A stretch of DNA of 64,000 nt. It comes from DATMAM01 sp035559995. GTDB lineage: Bacteria; Desulfobacterota; Binatia; UBA9968. Under the pieces are notes generated by a model that was given only the letters and a program-made list of their open reading frames with translations, had not been told where the DNA came from and did no database searches. The position numbers and the translations under genes were made by a program. Each line of letters starts with the position of its first letter. Position 1 is the first letter of the stretch. The stretch covers positions 186,001 to 250,000 of the forward strand of contig DATMAM010000040.1 of the NCBI GenBank assembly GCA_035559995.1. Reading direction: 5' to 3'. Positions 24,657-34,360 of this stretch are shown one piece after another.

Positions 24657-25514
24657 TCAACGGTTGTTTTCGCCCGCGGTGATCTTCATGTTGAAGTCCT
24701 GAGCGGGCGCGGAATGGGTGAGCGCGCCGACGGAAATAAAATCGACGCCGGTGGCGGCGACGGCGCGCACGGACTCCAGGGTGATTCCTCCCGACGCCTC
24801 GATCACCGCGCGCTTGGCGACCACCTTGACCGCCTGCGCCATCTCTTCGATCTTCATGTTGTCGAGCATGATCCAGCCGACCTTGGCCGCGAGCGCCTCG
24901 CGCACTTGATCGAGCGACGCGCACTCGATTTCGATCGGCGCCATGAACGGCGCGTGTCGTCTGACGGTTTCCACCGCCTTGGCGATCGAACCGGCCGCGG
25001 TGATGTGGTTGTCCTTGATGAGCGCGGCGTCATACAGGCCGAGCCGATGATTCGAGCCCCCGCCCATCCGCACCGCGTATTTTTCCAACACGCGAAAGCC
25101 GGGCGTCGTCTTGCGCGTGTCGAGAATCTTGCACGAAAAGCCGCGCACCGCGTCCACGTACTGGCGCGTCAGGGTCGCCGTGCCCGAGAGCCGCTGCAGG
25201 AAGTTGAGCGCGGTCCGTTCTCCCATGAGGAGGGCGCGCGCCGGGCCGACCGCTTCCGCGACCACCGTTCCTTCGCGCACCCGGTCGCCGTCCCGCGCGC
25301 GGCACGACACCCGGACGCGAGCATCCAGTGCCGCAAAGATGCGCTCGAGGAGAAAAAGGCCCGCGACCACGCCCTCGCGTTTGGCGCGGAAAACGCCCGT
25401 CCCCTGCAGGTCCGCCGGCACCGTGCTCAAGGTCGTGAGATCCCCGGCTCCGATGTCCTCGTCGAGAGCCATCCGGATCAGCTGATCGATTTGCGGCGTG
25501 ATGACGACGTCCAT
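24657..25514 (-). CDS. nadC: Nicotinate-nucleotide pyrophosphorylase (carboxylating)
   Basis: A 285-residue quinolinate phosphoribosyltransferase of de novo NAD synthesis. It has the N-terminal open-sandwich domain (LDEDIGAGDLTT), the active-site stretch ERTALNFLQRLSGTATLT, KILDTRKTTPGFRVLEKYAV, GGGSNHRLGLYDAALIKDNH and IEASGGI near the end. Catalytic Arg, Lys and His are all in place. It starts 10 bases after valS and probably belongs to one transcript with valS, birA and coaX. Confidence 0.95.
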   Translation of the reverse strand: MDVVITPQIDQLIRMALDEDIGAGDLTTLSTVPADLQGTGVFRAKREGVVAGLFLLERIFAALDARVRVSCRARDGDRVREGTVVAEAVGPARALLMGERTALNFLQRLSGTATLTRQYVDAVRGFSCKILDTRKTTPGFRVLEKYAVRMGGGSNHRLGLYDAALIKDNHITAAGSIAKAVETVRRHAPFMAPIEIECASLDQVREALAAKVGWIMLDNMKIEEMAQAVKVVAKRAVIEASGGITLESVRAVAATGVDFISVGALTHSAPAQDFNMKITAGENNR

Positions 25515-25523
25515 GGAAACTCC

Positions 25524-28301
25524 TTACACCGGCGCCTGGAGTTCCCGGATCTTCTCCAGGCTGCGATGGAGCGCGGTGAGCTTCTCTTCCAGCTCCTGCG
25601 ATTTTTCCTGCTCCTTGGCGACCACTTGCGGTTTGGCCTTCGCGAGAAATTCCCGATTGGAAAGCTTCCGGCGAACGCGCTCCAGCTCTGCGGCTATTTT
25701 ATCGACTTCCCTGGCGAGCCGCGCCGCCTCACCGTCGAGATCGACCGTCCCCGCAAGCGGCAGATAGATCTCCGTCGAGCCGACCACCGCGGTGAGCGCG
25801 CTTTTGGGCGGCTCGCCCCCGTACTCGACCGCGCTCAGGCGCGCGAGCGCGCCGAGATAGGGCTCTTGCTCCCGCAGCAAGCCGAGCTCTTCGTCGCTTC
25901 CCGACAGAACGACCTTCACCTCCGCGGCGGGCGGCAAGCCGATCTCGCTCCTGAGATTTCGGATCGCGCGCACCACCTCGCTCATGAAGCCGATCTTCGC
26001 TTCCGCCTCCTCGTCGATCCAGCCGGGGTCTTCCTCGGGATAGGGCTGGACCATGACGCTCGCTTTTGCCGACGGCGCGTCTTTGATCTCCGCGCCTTCT
26101 CCCCGCAGCGCCTGCCAGATCTCTTCGGTGACGAAGGGCGCGATCGGGTGAAGAAGGAGAACGATCTCCCGCAACACCGCGCGCAGAACCCGCGCCGTTT
26201 TCGCCGCGCTGTCCCCGAGAGCGCCGCTCAACGAAAGCTTGCTCATCTCGATGTACCAGTCACAGTACTCGTGCCACGTGAACTGGTAAAGCTCGTGCGC
26301 CATGTCGTTGAACCGGTAGCTGTCGAGCGCGCCGCGCGTCGCCCGGACCGCGCGCGCCAGCCGCGAAAGGATCCAGCGGTCGGCAAGATTGAGCTTCTCG
26401 GCGCGCAGCGAAGACAACGAATCGTCTCCGAGCCGCTCGACGTTCCCAGAATTCATCAACACGAAGCGCGTCGCGTTCCACAGCTTGTTGATGAAGCTCT
26501 GGTAGCCCGCGATCCTGTCCTCGGCGAGCTTGATGTCGCGGCCGAGCGCCGCCATCGCCGCGAGCGTGAAGCGAAAGGCGTCGGTCCCGTAGCGCGCCAT
26601 GACCGCGAGCGGATCGATGACGTTGCCCTTCGACTTCGACATCTTTTGCCCTTCCTGGTCGCGCACGAGCGCGTGGATGTAAACCGTCCGAAACGGCACG
26701 TCGCCCATGAACTTGAGGCCCATCATGATCATGCGCGCGACCCAGAAAAAGAGGATGTCGAAGCCGGTCACCAGAACCGAAGTGGGATAGAACGTCGCGA
26801 GATCGGCGCTCTTCTCGGGCCAGCCCAGAGTCGAGAAGGGCCAGAGCGCGGACGAAAACCAGGTGTCGAGCACGTCGGGATCCTGGACGAACTCAGCGCC
26901 GCCGCACTCGGGACAGCGCGCGGGCGGCTCGTGCCGCACCACGGGTTTGGCTTTCGCGGGAATAAAGGCGCCGTGGGCGTCCCCCGCGAGGCACGCCGCG
27001 TTGCAGCCCCTGCAGTACCAGGCCGGGATCTGATGCCCCCACCAGATCTGGCGCGAGACGCACCAGTCTTTGATGTCGCCCATCCAGGCGAAGTAGGAAT
27101 TCGCCCAACCTTCGGGAACGATCCGGATCCTTCCGTCGCGCACCGCTTCGATCGCCGGCCCCGCCAGCGGCTTGACGCGCACGAACCACTGCGGCGTCAG
27201 GTAGGGCTCGACCACGGTCTGACAGCGGTAGCAACGCCCGAGAGCGTGGCGATGCGGCGTGACCTTCTCCAGCAGCCCCGCCGCGGCGAGCTCTTGCACC
27301 ACCAGCTCGCGCGCCGCGAAGCGATCTTTCGCCGCGTAGCGCCGAAGCCAGTCCGACTCCCCGCCTTCGCCCTTGAAGCCCTCCGGCGCGATGCGCGCCT
27401 CGTCGTCGAAGATGCTGATTTTTTTCAGGCCGTGCTTCTCGCCGATGTCGAAATCGTTGAAGTCGTGCCCCGGAGTGATCTTGAGCGCGCCCGTGCCGAA
27501 CGCACGGTCCACGAAAGGATCGGCGATGATCGGAATCCTGCGCCCGACGATCGGCAGCCGGACCTCTTTCCCGACGAGCCGCTGGTAGCGCTCGTCCTGC
27601 GGATGGACCGCGACGGCCGTGTCGCCGAGCATCGTCTCGGGCCGGGTCGTCGCGACGACCACGCCGGCTTGCGGATCGTCCCACAGCGGATATCTCAGGT
27701 GCCAGAGATGCCCGTCCACCTCCTCGTGAACGACCTCGATATCCGCGAGCGCCGTCTTGCACCGCGGGCACCAGTTGATCAGGCGCTGCGCCCGATACAA
27801 AAGGCCGTCGTTCCAGAGCGTGACGAACGCTTCGCGCACCGCGCGCGAAAGCTTCTCGTCCATCGTGAAGCGCTCGCGACTCCAATCGCAGGAAACGCCG
27901 AGCGCGCGCAGCTGGTGCAGGATCGCGCTTCCCGCCTCGGCGCGCCACGCCCAGACCTGTTCGATGAATCGCTCGCGCCCGAGCTGGGCGCGCGTGAGCC
28001 CGCGCTGCGCCAGTTGCCGCTCGACGACATTCTGGGTGGCGATGCCGGCGTGATCGGTCCCGGGAACCCACAGCACGTTGTAGCCGTCCATGCGCTTGTA
28101 GCGGCAGAGGATGTCCTGCAGGGTGTTGTTGAGCGCGTGGCCCATGTGCAGGGAGCCGGTCACGTTCGGCGGCGGGATCACCATGGAAAACGGCTCCGCC
28201 TCGGGCCTGAACGGCTGGAAGTAGCCCGCCTCGCTCCACACGCGATACCACTTCTGCTCGACGTCGGCATGGGCGTAGACTTTCGCTAGCTCGGCCTTCA
28301 C
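25524..28301 (-). CDS. valS: Valyl-tRNA synthetase
   Basis: A 925-residue class Ia synthetase charging tRNA-Val. PPPNVTGSLHMGHAL carries the HIGH-type motif HMGH at residues 52-55. A connective editing domain with a CxxC zinc-like site (CPECGGAEF) follows, then the KMSKSKGN signature, an anticodon-binding helical domain and a C-terminal coiled coil (about residues 855-925) typical of ValRS. Its start overlaps the upstream receiver-like gene by 4 bases (ATGA), so the two are translationally coupled. Confidence 0.96.
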   Translation of the reverse strand: MKAELAKVYAHADVEQKWYRVWSEAGYFQPFRPEAEPFSMVIPPPNVTGSLHMGHALNNTLQDILCRYKRMDGYNVLWVPGTDHAGIATQNVVERQLAQRGLTRAQLGRERFIEQVWAWRAEAGSAILHQLRALGVSCDWSRERFTMDEKLSRAVREAFVTLWNDGLLYRAQRLINWCPRCKTALADIEVVHEEVDGHLWHLRYPLWDDPQAGVVVATTRPETMLGDTAVAVHPQDERYQRLVGKEVRLPIVGRRIPIIADPFVDRAFGTGALKITPGHDFNDFDIGEKHGLKKISIFDDEARIAPEGFKGEGGESDWLRRYAAKDRFAARELVVQELAAAGLLEKVTPHRHALGRCYRCQTVVEPYLTPQWFVRVKPLAGPAIEAVRDGRIRIVPEGWANSYFAWMGDIKDWCVSRQIWWGHQIPAWYCRGCNAACLAGDAHGAFIPAKAKPVVRHEPPARCPECGGAEFVQDPDVLDTWFSSALWPFSTLGWPEKSADLATFYPTSVLVTGFDILFFWVARMIMMGLKFMGDVPFRTVYIHALVRDQEGQKMSKSKGNVIDPLAVMARYGTDAFRFTLAAMAALGRDIKLAEDRIAGYQSFINKLWNATRFVLMNSGNVERLGDDSLSSLRAEKLNLADRWILSRLARAVRATRGALDSYRFNDMAHELYQFTWHEYCDWYIEMSKLSLSGALGDSAAKTARVLRAVLREIVLLLHPIAPFVTEEIWQALRGEGAEIKDAPSAKASVMVQPYPEEDPGWIDEEAEAKIGFMSEVVRAIRNLRSEIGLPPAAEVKVVLSGSDEELGLLREQEPYLGALARLSAVEYGGEPPKSALTAVVGSTEIYLPLAGTVDLDGEAARLAREVDKIAAELERVRRKLSNREFLAKAKPQVVAKEQEKSQELEEKLTALHRSLEKIRELQAPV

Positions 28302-28816
28302 GGTCGCTCCTTGTGCGGCGCGTTCTCGGCGCTCGTCGACTCCTCGGCGACGACATCGACCAGCTCGATCGGATCGGCGGCGTGCGCCGGCGCGCCGCGT
28401 TGCTCCCCGGCTGAGGCCCCGCCCTCCGCCGCCGCGGCCTCTTCCCCTTCGGCTTCGCGGTGCGCCCGCCCTGCGGCCGTCAGGAGGCTACCGATCGCAT
28501 CCTTGAGCGCTTTGGGTTCGAGCGGCAGCCTGACGACCTTGAGCTTTTCCCTCTCCGGCGGCTCAAGCGCGCCTTCGCTCGCGAGCCACACGACCGGCGT
28601 CGCCACGCTCCGGAGCGCCTCGACGAGGTCGGCGCCGAGCAGGTTTTTTTCCGCGAGAGCGGCGGCGTCAAGCACCAAAAGATCGCAATCCCTCAGCTCC
28701 GTCAACGCACGCGCCGCGATCGCCTCGCGCAGCTCGAGCACGTGCTCTTGCGTCAGGCTCAAAGAGATCGCTTGCTGCAGGATTCTGTACGGTTCGACGA
28801 CCAGAACGTTAGCCAT
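28298..28816 (-). CDS. Orphan CheY-like receiver-fold protein
   Basis: A 172-residue protein whose first ~115 residues look like a receiver fold: VLVVEPYRILQQAIS at the start, DLLVLDAAAL at the strand-3 Asp position, TPVVWLASEG at the switch Thr region, and KVVRLPLEPKALKDAIGSLL at the expected Pro after the Lys strand. Key acidic pocket residues near the N-terminus are altered (VVEP, not the usual DD), so phosphorylation is doubtful. The C-terminal 55 residues are Ala/Glu-rich and disordered. Overlap with valS suggests coexpression. The function is unknown. Confidence 0.6.
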   Translation of the reverse strand: MANVLVVEPYRILQQAISLSLTQEHVLELREAIAARALTELRDCDLLVLDAAALAEKNLLGADLVEALRSVATPVVWLASEGALEPPEREKLKVVRLPLEPKALKDAIGSLLTAAGRAHREAEGEEAAAAEGGASAGEQRGAPAHAADPIELVDVVAEESTSAENAPHKERP

Positions 28817-28838
28817 CGCTTCTTTTGAAGGGTTTCCC

Positions 28839-28869
28839 TTGACAAGCTCGAAACCGCGCGCAACACTAT
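28839..28869 (+). promoter_or_regulatory. Candidate promoter of tRNA-Leu
   Basis: TTGACA at 28839-28844 is followed after 19 bases by CACTAT at 28864-28869, about 30 bases before the tRNA. The -35 is perfect; the -10 and spacing are weak. Confidence 0.4.
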
Positions 28870-28898
28870 CAGCGGTGCGCAGGTTTCCGGTTAGCGGT

Positions 28899-28986
28899 GC
28901 GAAAGTGGCGGAACTTGGTAGACGCGCAGGATTCAGGATCCTGTGGGATAAAACCCGTGGGGGTTCGATTCCCCCCTTTCGCACCA
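28899..28986 (+). tRNA. tRNA-Leu(CAG)
   Basis: A complete cloverleaf: acceptor GCGAAAG pairs with CTTTCGC, followed by discriminator A and an encoded CCA. The anticodon stem CAGGA/TCCTG encloses the loop TTCAGGA with anticodon CAG at 28934-28936. A long variable arm (GTGGGATAAAACCCGT region) marks a class II tRNA. The T arm GGGGG TTCGATT CCCCC is perfect. No integrated element is seen next to it. Confidence 0.96.
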
Positions 28987-29111
28987 TCCATCGAAGAAAC
29001 TTACCACACTCGTCCGATTTTCTCTAATCACCGGATTCATTTCCTAAGGATCGGTTGAGCGGCGAGAGGATTCAGGGAGGGGCGCCGCGCGGCGTCCCGA
29101 CGGCCGTAGAG

Positions 29112-29465
29112 ATGCGCGCAACGAACGTTTCTCGTTTCGCCTGCCTGGTCGCGGCGCTCCTGCTAAGCGGTTGCGGCGAGCGGGACAAGGCGGCCGATAC
29201 TCCGGAGGCACGCGGCCGGCGCGCTTACATGACCTACTGCGTGGTCTGCCACAACGCCGACCCGACCAAAGACGGCACCACCGGGCCGGCTCTTGCCGGG
29301 TCTTCGCGCGAGCTTCTCGAGGCGAGGGTCCTCAGCCAAAACTATCCGCCCGGCTACAAGCCCAAGAGAACGACGCACACCATGCCGGCCTACCCGCAGG
29401 TCAAGAGCCGGATCGCCGACCTTGCGGCATTTCTAAACGCCGACGCCCAGCGCGCTAAAAGATGA
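29112..29465 (+). CDS. Small lipoprotein-type cytochrome c
   Basis: A 117-residue protein with a lipoprotein signal ending LLLSGC (lipidated Cys21), then one class I cytochrome c domain. It has the heme motif CVVCH at residues 43-47 and the likely axial Met91 in HTMPAYP. It would be a membrane-tethered periplasmic electron carrier. The ATG at 29112 lacks a strong ribosome site. Its 3' end overlaps by 11 bases that of the convergent PuuD-like gene. In urate hydroxylase PuuD a membrane domain and a cytochrome c domain are fused, so this pairing may be functional. Confidence 0.85.
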   Translation: MRATNVSRFACLVAALLLSGCGERDKAADTPEARGRRAYMTYCVVCHNADPTKDGTTGPALAGSSRELLEARVLSQNYPPGYKPKRTTHTMPAYPQVKSRIADLAAFLNADAQRAKR

Positions 29466-30156
29466 TGCCGTAAAGGAGCCAGAAGTAGAGCGCGAGGATG
29501 AACCCCGCCCACAGCGTTCCTTGCACCGTGTCGAGGGGTTTTTTGGTTGCCCCTTGAGTCCCGACAAGCGCGTTGATTTCCACCAGCGCAAGGGCGCCCC
29601 AGCCGAACACGATCCACGCGGCCAGCGCGCCGGCGGTCGGCTCGGCCGGAACGATGGAAGGATAGTGGCTCGCCGCGCCCATAAAAAAGAGCATCGGAAT
29701 GGAGAAGACGACGTTGGTCCGAGAGGTGAGCGCCGCCCGTCTTGCCGCGGTTGCGGCCTCGGGCAGGGCTTGCCCGCCCTGAGCGACCTGGGTGGTCGAC
29801 TGGATGACGATTTTCTGATTGGGCCAAATGACCAGCCAGACGTTGAGAAACATGACCGTTCCGAGCAGACCGCCCAGCGTGATCGCCAAGCCGTAAGGCC
29901 CGTAAAAGAAAGCCGAACCCTGCTCGCCCCACTTGATCACATAGATGAGAATCCCGGCCAAAAACGTGACCATCGCGCCCCAGCGAAACCACCACAGGGC
30001 GCGCGGCACGAGCTTTTGAATGGCGCCGCTTCTAACCGCGGGCTCGGTCTCGGCAAAGAATGGCGTTTGCACGAAATTGAAATAGTACAGAAGCCCAATC
30101 CACGTAATGCCGGCGAGAAAATGAATCCATCTCAGCAAAAAAAGTGTCACTTCCAT
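29455..30156 (-). CDS. PuuD-like membrane protein (urate oxidase N-terminal domain family)
   Basis: A 233-residue integral membrane protein with about six to seven helices. Conserved His and Trp in the first helices (LLRWIHFLAGITWIGLLYYFNFVQTPFF, RALWWFRWGAM) and GLLGTVMFLNVWLVIWPNQK are the pattern of the PuuD/urate hydroxylase membrane domain, a heme-binding quinol-linked module. It has no C-terminal cytochrome domain, but a separate small cytochrome c gene converges on it. The real substrate is open, since many relatives in respiratory bacteria are not near purine genes. The CTCCCCTC-complement ribosome site (GAGGGGAG) fixes the ATG. Confidence 0.7.
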   Translation of the reverse strand: MEVTLFLLRWIHFLAGITWIGLLYYFNFVQTPFFAETEPAVRSGAIQKLVPRALWWFRWGAMVTFLAGILIYVIKWGEQGSAFFYGPYGLAITLGGLLGTVMFLNVWLVIWPNQKIVIQSTTQVAQGGQALPEAATAARRAALTSRTNVVFSIPMLFFMGAASHYPSIVPAEPTAGALAAWIVFGWGALALVEINALVGTQGATKKPLDTVQGTLWAGFILALYFWLLYGIIF

Positions 30157-30219
30157 GATGCTCCCCTCCGTCTAGACGAACCGACCCCTGCGCGCGCGCA
30201 CAGATAGGCTGACTTTTTT

Positions 30220-30237
30220 TATAAGTGTGGTCTTATA
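30220..30237. promoter_or_regulatory. Palindromic operator candidate TATAAG-N6-CTTATA
   Basis: A perfect 6-bp inverted repeat around TGTGGT lies 63 bases before the PuuD-like gene start and upstream of the polyprenyl synthase gene. The AT-rich palindrome resembles GntR-type operator half-sites. It sits next to a run of seven Ts. Confidence 0.5.
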
Positions 30238-30392
30238 CGAACGAAGCGAAATGTTTGTCAAGGGGAAATCCGCGCAAACGGGGCCTCGCGCCGCTCGCCG
30301 CGGCCGCGCTCGGCCCGCGGGCCGGCGCGCGCCCGCGGCCGCGAATCGGAGCGTTTCATCTTGACCCGTCTCACGATCTGTGCCATTTTGCG

Positions 30393-31447
<1,055 letters not shown>

Positions 31448-31451
<4 letters not shown>

Positions 31452-32188
31452 ATCAGCGCGAGCTTTTTGTTCAAAAAACCTTCGACCGCATCGCCCAGCG
31501 CTACGATCTCCTGAACCGCGTCATCAGCTTTCACCTCGACACTGCGTGGAGAAACAGGGCGCTCGCGGAGCTTGGGGTCGCCGGCTCCGCGGCCCGTATC
31601 CTCGACCTCGGAACCGGCACGGGGGACCTCGCGCTCGCCGCCGCGAAAACGGGAGCAAAGATCGTCGGTTTGGACCTGTCGAAGGAAATGGTCCGGCGCG
31701 CGCGGGCCAAGACGGCGCGCGCCGGCCTGGAAGAGAAAATTTCCTACGTAATCGCCAATGCCCTTGTTCCGCCGTTCAAGAGCGAGAGTTTCGACGGCAT
31801 TATCACCGCGTTTGTTTTGCGCAACGTGAGCGATCTAGAGCTGTTTTTCGCCAGCGCGCACGCCTTGTTGAAACCCGAAGCGCGCTTTGTCTCCCTCGAG
31901 ATGTTCCCGCCCAGGACCTATCTGTTTTCGTTTTTCTACTCGCTTTATTTCTACCGCCTTGTCCCCTGGATCGGCGCCGGCCTGGCGCGCAACCACGAGG
32001 CCTACCGCTATCTCGCGGACTCGGTCAGGGGGTTCTGCTCGCCGGCGGCCGTAAGCGAGGCGCTCGAGCGCGCCGGGTTCGTCGGCGTGCGCCTGCAGAG
32101 ATACCTTTGCGGCGCGGTGTGCTTGCACAGCGCCGTAAAGCCGGCAACCCGATCGGAAGTCGCCAGAGATGCGGCCCTTCGCGCATAG
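31448..32188 (+). CDS. ubiE: Demethylmenaquinone/ubiquinone C-methyltransferase
   Basis: A 246-residue class I SAM methyltransferase of the UbiE/MenG family. FDRIAQRYDLLNRVISFHLD starts the family signature; the SAM motif DLGTGTGD is at residues 53-60; NALVPPFKSESFDGIITAFVLRNVSDLE is the second signature. It methylates the quinone ring. The TTG start overlaps the synthase stop (TTGA), so translation is coupled. The C-terminus runs 20 bases into the next gene. Confidence 0.9.
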
Positions 32189-32993
32189 CTTTCTCGTGCT
32201 CCTGCAGCAAGTCGCCGTGGGCGGGCTTTTTGCGCTTGCCGCCGCCCCGTTTCACGAGCTGGAGAGAGGCTTTTTTAAATCGACCGCCGCGGTTCTTTTC
32301 CTTTTCGGACTTTTGAGCGTGTGGGGCCAGATCGAAATCTACGGCGCGGCGCTTTGGAAAGCGCCGGACGGGCTGCTCGAGCTCGCCGTGCAGGCGGCGT
32401 TTCTCGTTTGCTTTGGTTTGTACCTGTTTTCGCTCTGGGGCGAGCGCGTCTATTTTCGCGCCCGCGTCTTCTCCCTTGCGCTTTTTGCCGGCCTGGGCAG
32501 CCTGGTTCTCAACTCGCTCAACTTCCACCGGGCCCCGCTCTGGTCCATCGAAAGCTTGCTTTACCCGCTGAGCTTTTTTGTGTCGGCCCTGCTTTTGGGC
32601 GCTGTCACGGTCGGCATGCTTATCGGCCACTGGTACCTTATCGATGCCGGCCAGAGCCTTGCGCCGCTGATCCGCATGTTTCGCTTTTTCGTCGCTTCGC
32701 TGGTGCTCCAGACGGCTTTTCTCCTTGTATTCCCGCCGCTGCTTTATTTTTTGGGGAGCCCGGCAAGCCTTGAGAGCATGACCCGGCTCCTGAGCGAGCA
32801 TCCGATTTTGCTTGCCGCGCGCCTTACGGTGGCGCAGGGCGCGCCCCTGGTTATCTCCTACATGATATGGCGCACCCTCAAGATACCCCACACGATGGCG
32901 GCCACGGGGCTGTTTTACGTCGCGATGCTCGGGGTCTTTGTGGGTGAGATTCTGGGGAGACAGATTCTGGCGCTAACCGCCCTCCCCTTTTAG
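32169..32993 (+). CDS. Polytopic membrane protein of unknown function
   Basis: A 274-residue protein with about eight hydrophobic helices and short loops. It has Trp/His-containing helix ends (FLFGLLSVWGQIEIYGA; LIGHWYLIDAGQSLAPLIRMFRF; ISYMIWRTLKIPHTMAATGLFYVA). Paired His residues in membrane helices could bind heme or quinone, in keeping with its place in a quinone operon. I do not recognise a named family. It overlaps the methyltransferase by 20 bases, and its 3' end overlaps the convergent OB-fold gene by 4 bases. Confidence 0.7.
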   Translation: MRPFAHSFLVLLQQVAVGGLFALAAAPFHELERGFFKSTAAVLFLFGLLSVWGQIEIYGAALWKAPDGLLELAVQAAFLVCFGLYLFSLWGERVYFRARVFSLALFAGLGSLVLNSLNFHRAPLWSIESLLYPLSFFVSALLLGAVTVGMLIGHWYLIDAGQSLAPLIRMFRFFVASLVLQTAFLLVFPPLLYFLGSPASLESMTRLLSEHPILLAARLTVAQGAPLVISYMIWRTLKIPHTMAATGLFYVAMLGVFVGEILGRQILALTALPF

Positions 32994-33247
32994 TCGTAGG
33001 TCTTGATTTTGGTCACGCGCAAGCCGCTCGCAGTCCAGCCCAGATCGTAGCCGACCTCCTGGCCCTCGCGCAGCTCCGTCGGTTTTTTCGTGACGCCCGA
33101 GAGGATAACGAACTGATAGGAAAACGGCACCTCCCGGCCGCTTTCCGTTCGTACCAGACCCATGTTGTTGCTGTGGAAAAGTTTGCTGATGGTGCCGCGA
33201 TGAAACAGGTCGGGTTTGTCGCCCGCCGGCTCGTCAGGACCCCTCAT
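32990..33247 (-). CDS. Cold-shock/OB-fold-like small protein
   Basis: An 85-residue protein with the beta-barrel rhythm of a cold-shock domain: GTISKLFHSNNMGLVRTESGREVPF, then LREGQEVGYDLGWTASGLRVTKI. The aromatic RNP motifs of CspA are not kept, so nucleic-acid binding is uncertain. The ATG at 33247 follows GGTGCAGG; a GTG at 33280 would add 11 residues. A true CspA gene lies 600 bases to the right. Confidence 0.6.
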   Translation of the reverse strand: MRGPDEPAGDKPDLFHRGTISKLFHSNNMGLVRTESGREVPFSYQFVILSGVTKKPTELREGQEVGYDLGWTASGLRVTKIKTYD

Positions 33248-33314
33248 GGCCTGCACCGTAGCGCATGTAAGAACGCTCACAAACCAAGCCGCAGCGGATT
33301 AATTCAGGGAACCG

Positions 33315-33836
33315 CTAACCGCTGCCGCCGAACAGGGGCTGCTTTTGGCGCGCGATTTTCGCTTGCAGCTCCATAAGCCCGTCGAGCACGGCCTCTGGAC
33401 GAGGAGGGCACCCCGGCACGTAAACGTCAACCGGGATCACGCGATCGATCCCCTGCACGGTCGCGTAGTTATCGTAAAAGCCGCCGCTCGCGGCGCATGC
33501 GCCGAAAGCCATCACCCACTTGGGCTCGCCCATCTGCTCGTAAACCCTTTTGAGAACCGGCGCCAGCTTGTGGTTTACCGTCCCGATGACCATCAGGAGG
33601 TCGGCCTGCCGCGGGCTAAACCTCGGCAGCAAAGCGCCGAAACGGTCGATGTCATAGGGCGACATCGACAGCGCCATGTATTCCATGGCGCAGCACGCGG
33701 TAGCAAAGGGATAGGGAAAGATGGAGTATTTGCGGGCCCAGCCGATGGCTTTATCTACCCGAGTCAGGACCACCGATTCGGCGAGAAGTCTTTCCTCGCC
33801 AAATTCCTTCTCCTTTCGCGTTAATCCGCTCCGCAC
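33315..33836 (-). CDS. nuoB: NADH-quinone oxidoreductase subunit B, isolated
   Basis: A 173-residue NuoB/PSST subunit carrying the N2 [4Fe-4S] cluster of complex I. All four cluster cysteines are present: Cys48 and Cys49 (ATACCAMEYM), Cys114 (FGACAASGG) and Cys143 (VPGCPPRPE). It is a peripheral subunit at the quinone-binding junction. No other nuo gene is present in the window, which is unusual because nuoA-N normally cluster. It may be an extra copy or a dispersed operon member. GAGCGGATTAACGCGAAAGGAGAAGG lies inside the coding start, so the first residues are uncertain. Confidence 0.9.
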   Translation of the reverse strand: MRSGLTRKEKEFGEERLLAESVVLTRVDKAIGWARKYSIFPYPFATACCAMEYMALSMSPYDIDRFGALLPRFSPRQADLLMVIGTVNHKLAPVLKRVYEQMGEPKWVMAFGACAASGGFYDNYATVQGIDRVIPVDVYVPGCPPRPEAVLDGLMELQAKIARQKQPLFGGSG

Positions 33837-33872
33837 GAAATTAAGCTATAAAGCTTAGCTCGCGAAATCAAG

Positions 33873-34076
33873 CTAAAGCTTAACGACGTTTATCGCCTGC
33901 GGCCCTTTTTCGCCCTGCGAAATATCGAACTGGACGGCTTGCCCTTCTTTTAGGCTTTTAAAGCCGTCCCCCTGAATAGCGGAATAATGCACGAAGATGT
34001 CCGCGCCACCCTCTTCCTGTTCAATGAAACCGTAGCCCTTTGTGTTGTTGAACCATTTGACCCTGCCTATAGGCAT
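33873..34076 (-). CDS. Cold-shock protein, CspA family
   Basis: A 67-residue single cold-shock domain. RNP1 is KGYGFIEQ and RNP2 is DIFVHYSAI; the protein begins GRVKWFNNTKGYGF and ends QAINVVKL. It binds single-stranded RNA or DNA and acts as an RNA chaperone. A CAGGAGGAGA site precedes the ATG, and a promoter with a perfect -35 lies 63-90 bases upstream. Confidence 0.95.
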   Translation of the reverse strand: MPIGRVKWFNNTKGYGFIEQEEGGADIFVHYSAIQGDGFKSLKEGQAVQFDISQGEKGPQAINVVKL

Positions 34077-34138
34077 TTCTCGTCTCCTCCTGAGCCGGTA
34101 TGTGATGGAAAACAGGCCGCTTTTATTTTGCGGCGCAG

Positions 34139-34166
34139 ATTAAATAAAGGAACGGTTTTTTGTCAA
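34139..34166 (-). promoter_or_regulatory. Sigma-70-type promoter of the cold-shock gene
   Basis: On the minus strand, TTGACA (34166-34161) is followed by a 16-base spacer and TTTAAT (34144-34139). This gives a 5' leader of about 55 bases before the cold-shock ATG, within an AT-rich stretch. Confidence 0.7.
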
Positions 34167-34360
34167 GAAGATTCTGCGCGTCTATTGGAAGCGCCAAACC
34201 GGGCAGGCGGCGGCCTCACCTCCAGCTACATCCTAAAGGTTTACCAACGGAAACGTGATTTTACATTGACTTCAGGAGACTTTTTTAATATAAAAAGACG
34301 TCCCATTCGCTGCGCCTGGCCAGTAAAGCAACCGCCGCGAGCCTAAAAGGATCAGTTTCG

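Noticed and set aside
24714..28289. Open frame of 1191 codons on the plus strand opposite valS and nadC
   Set aside because: It mirrors valS/nadC codon by codon, is full of Arg/His/Asp low-complexity text, and has no family motif; GC-rich DNA often leaves such antisense frames open.
28298..28987. Upstream extension of the receiver-like gene to 28987
   Set aside because: The extension would run antisense through the tRNA-Leu gene.
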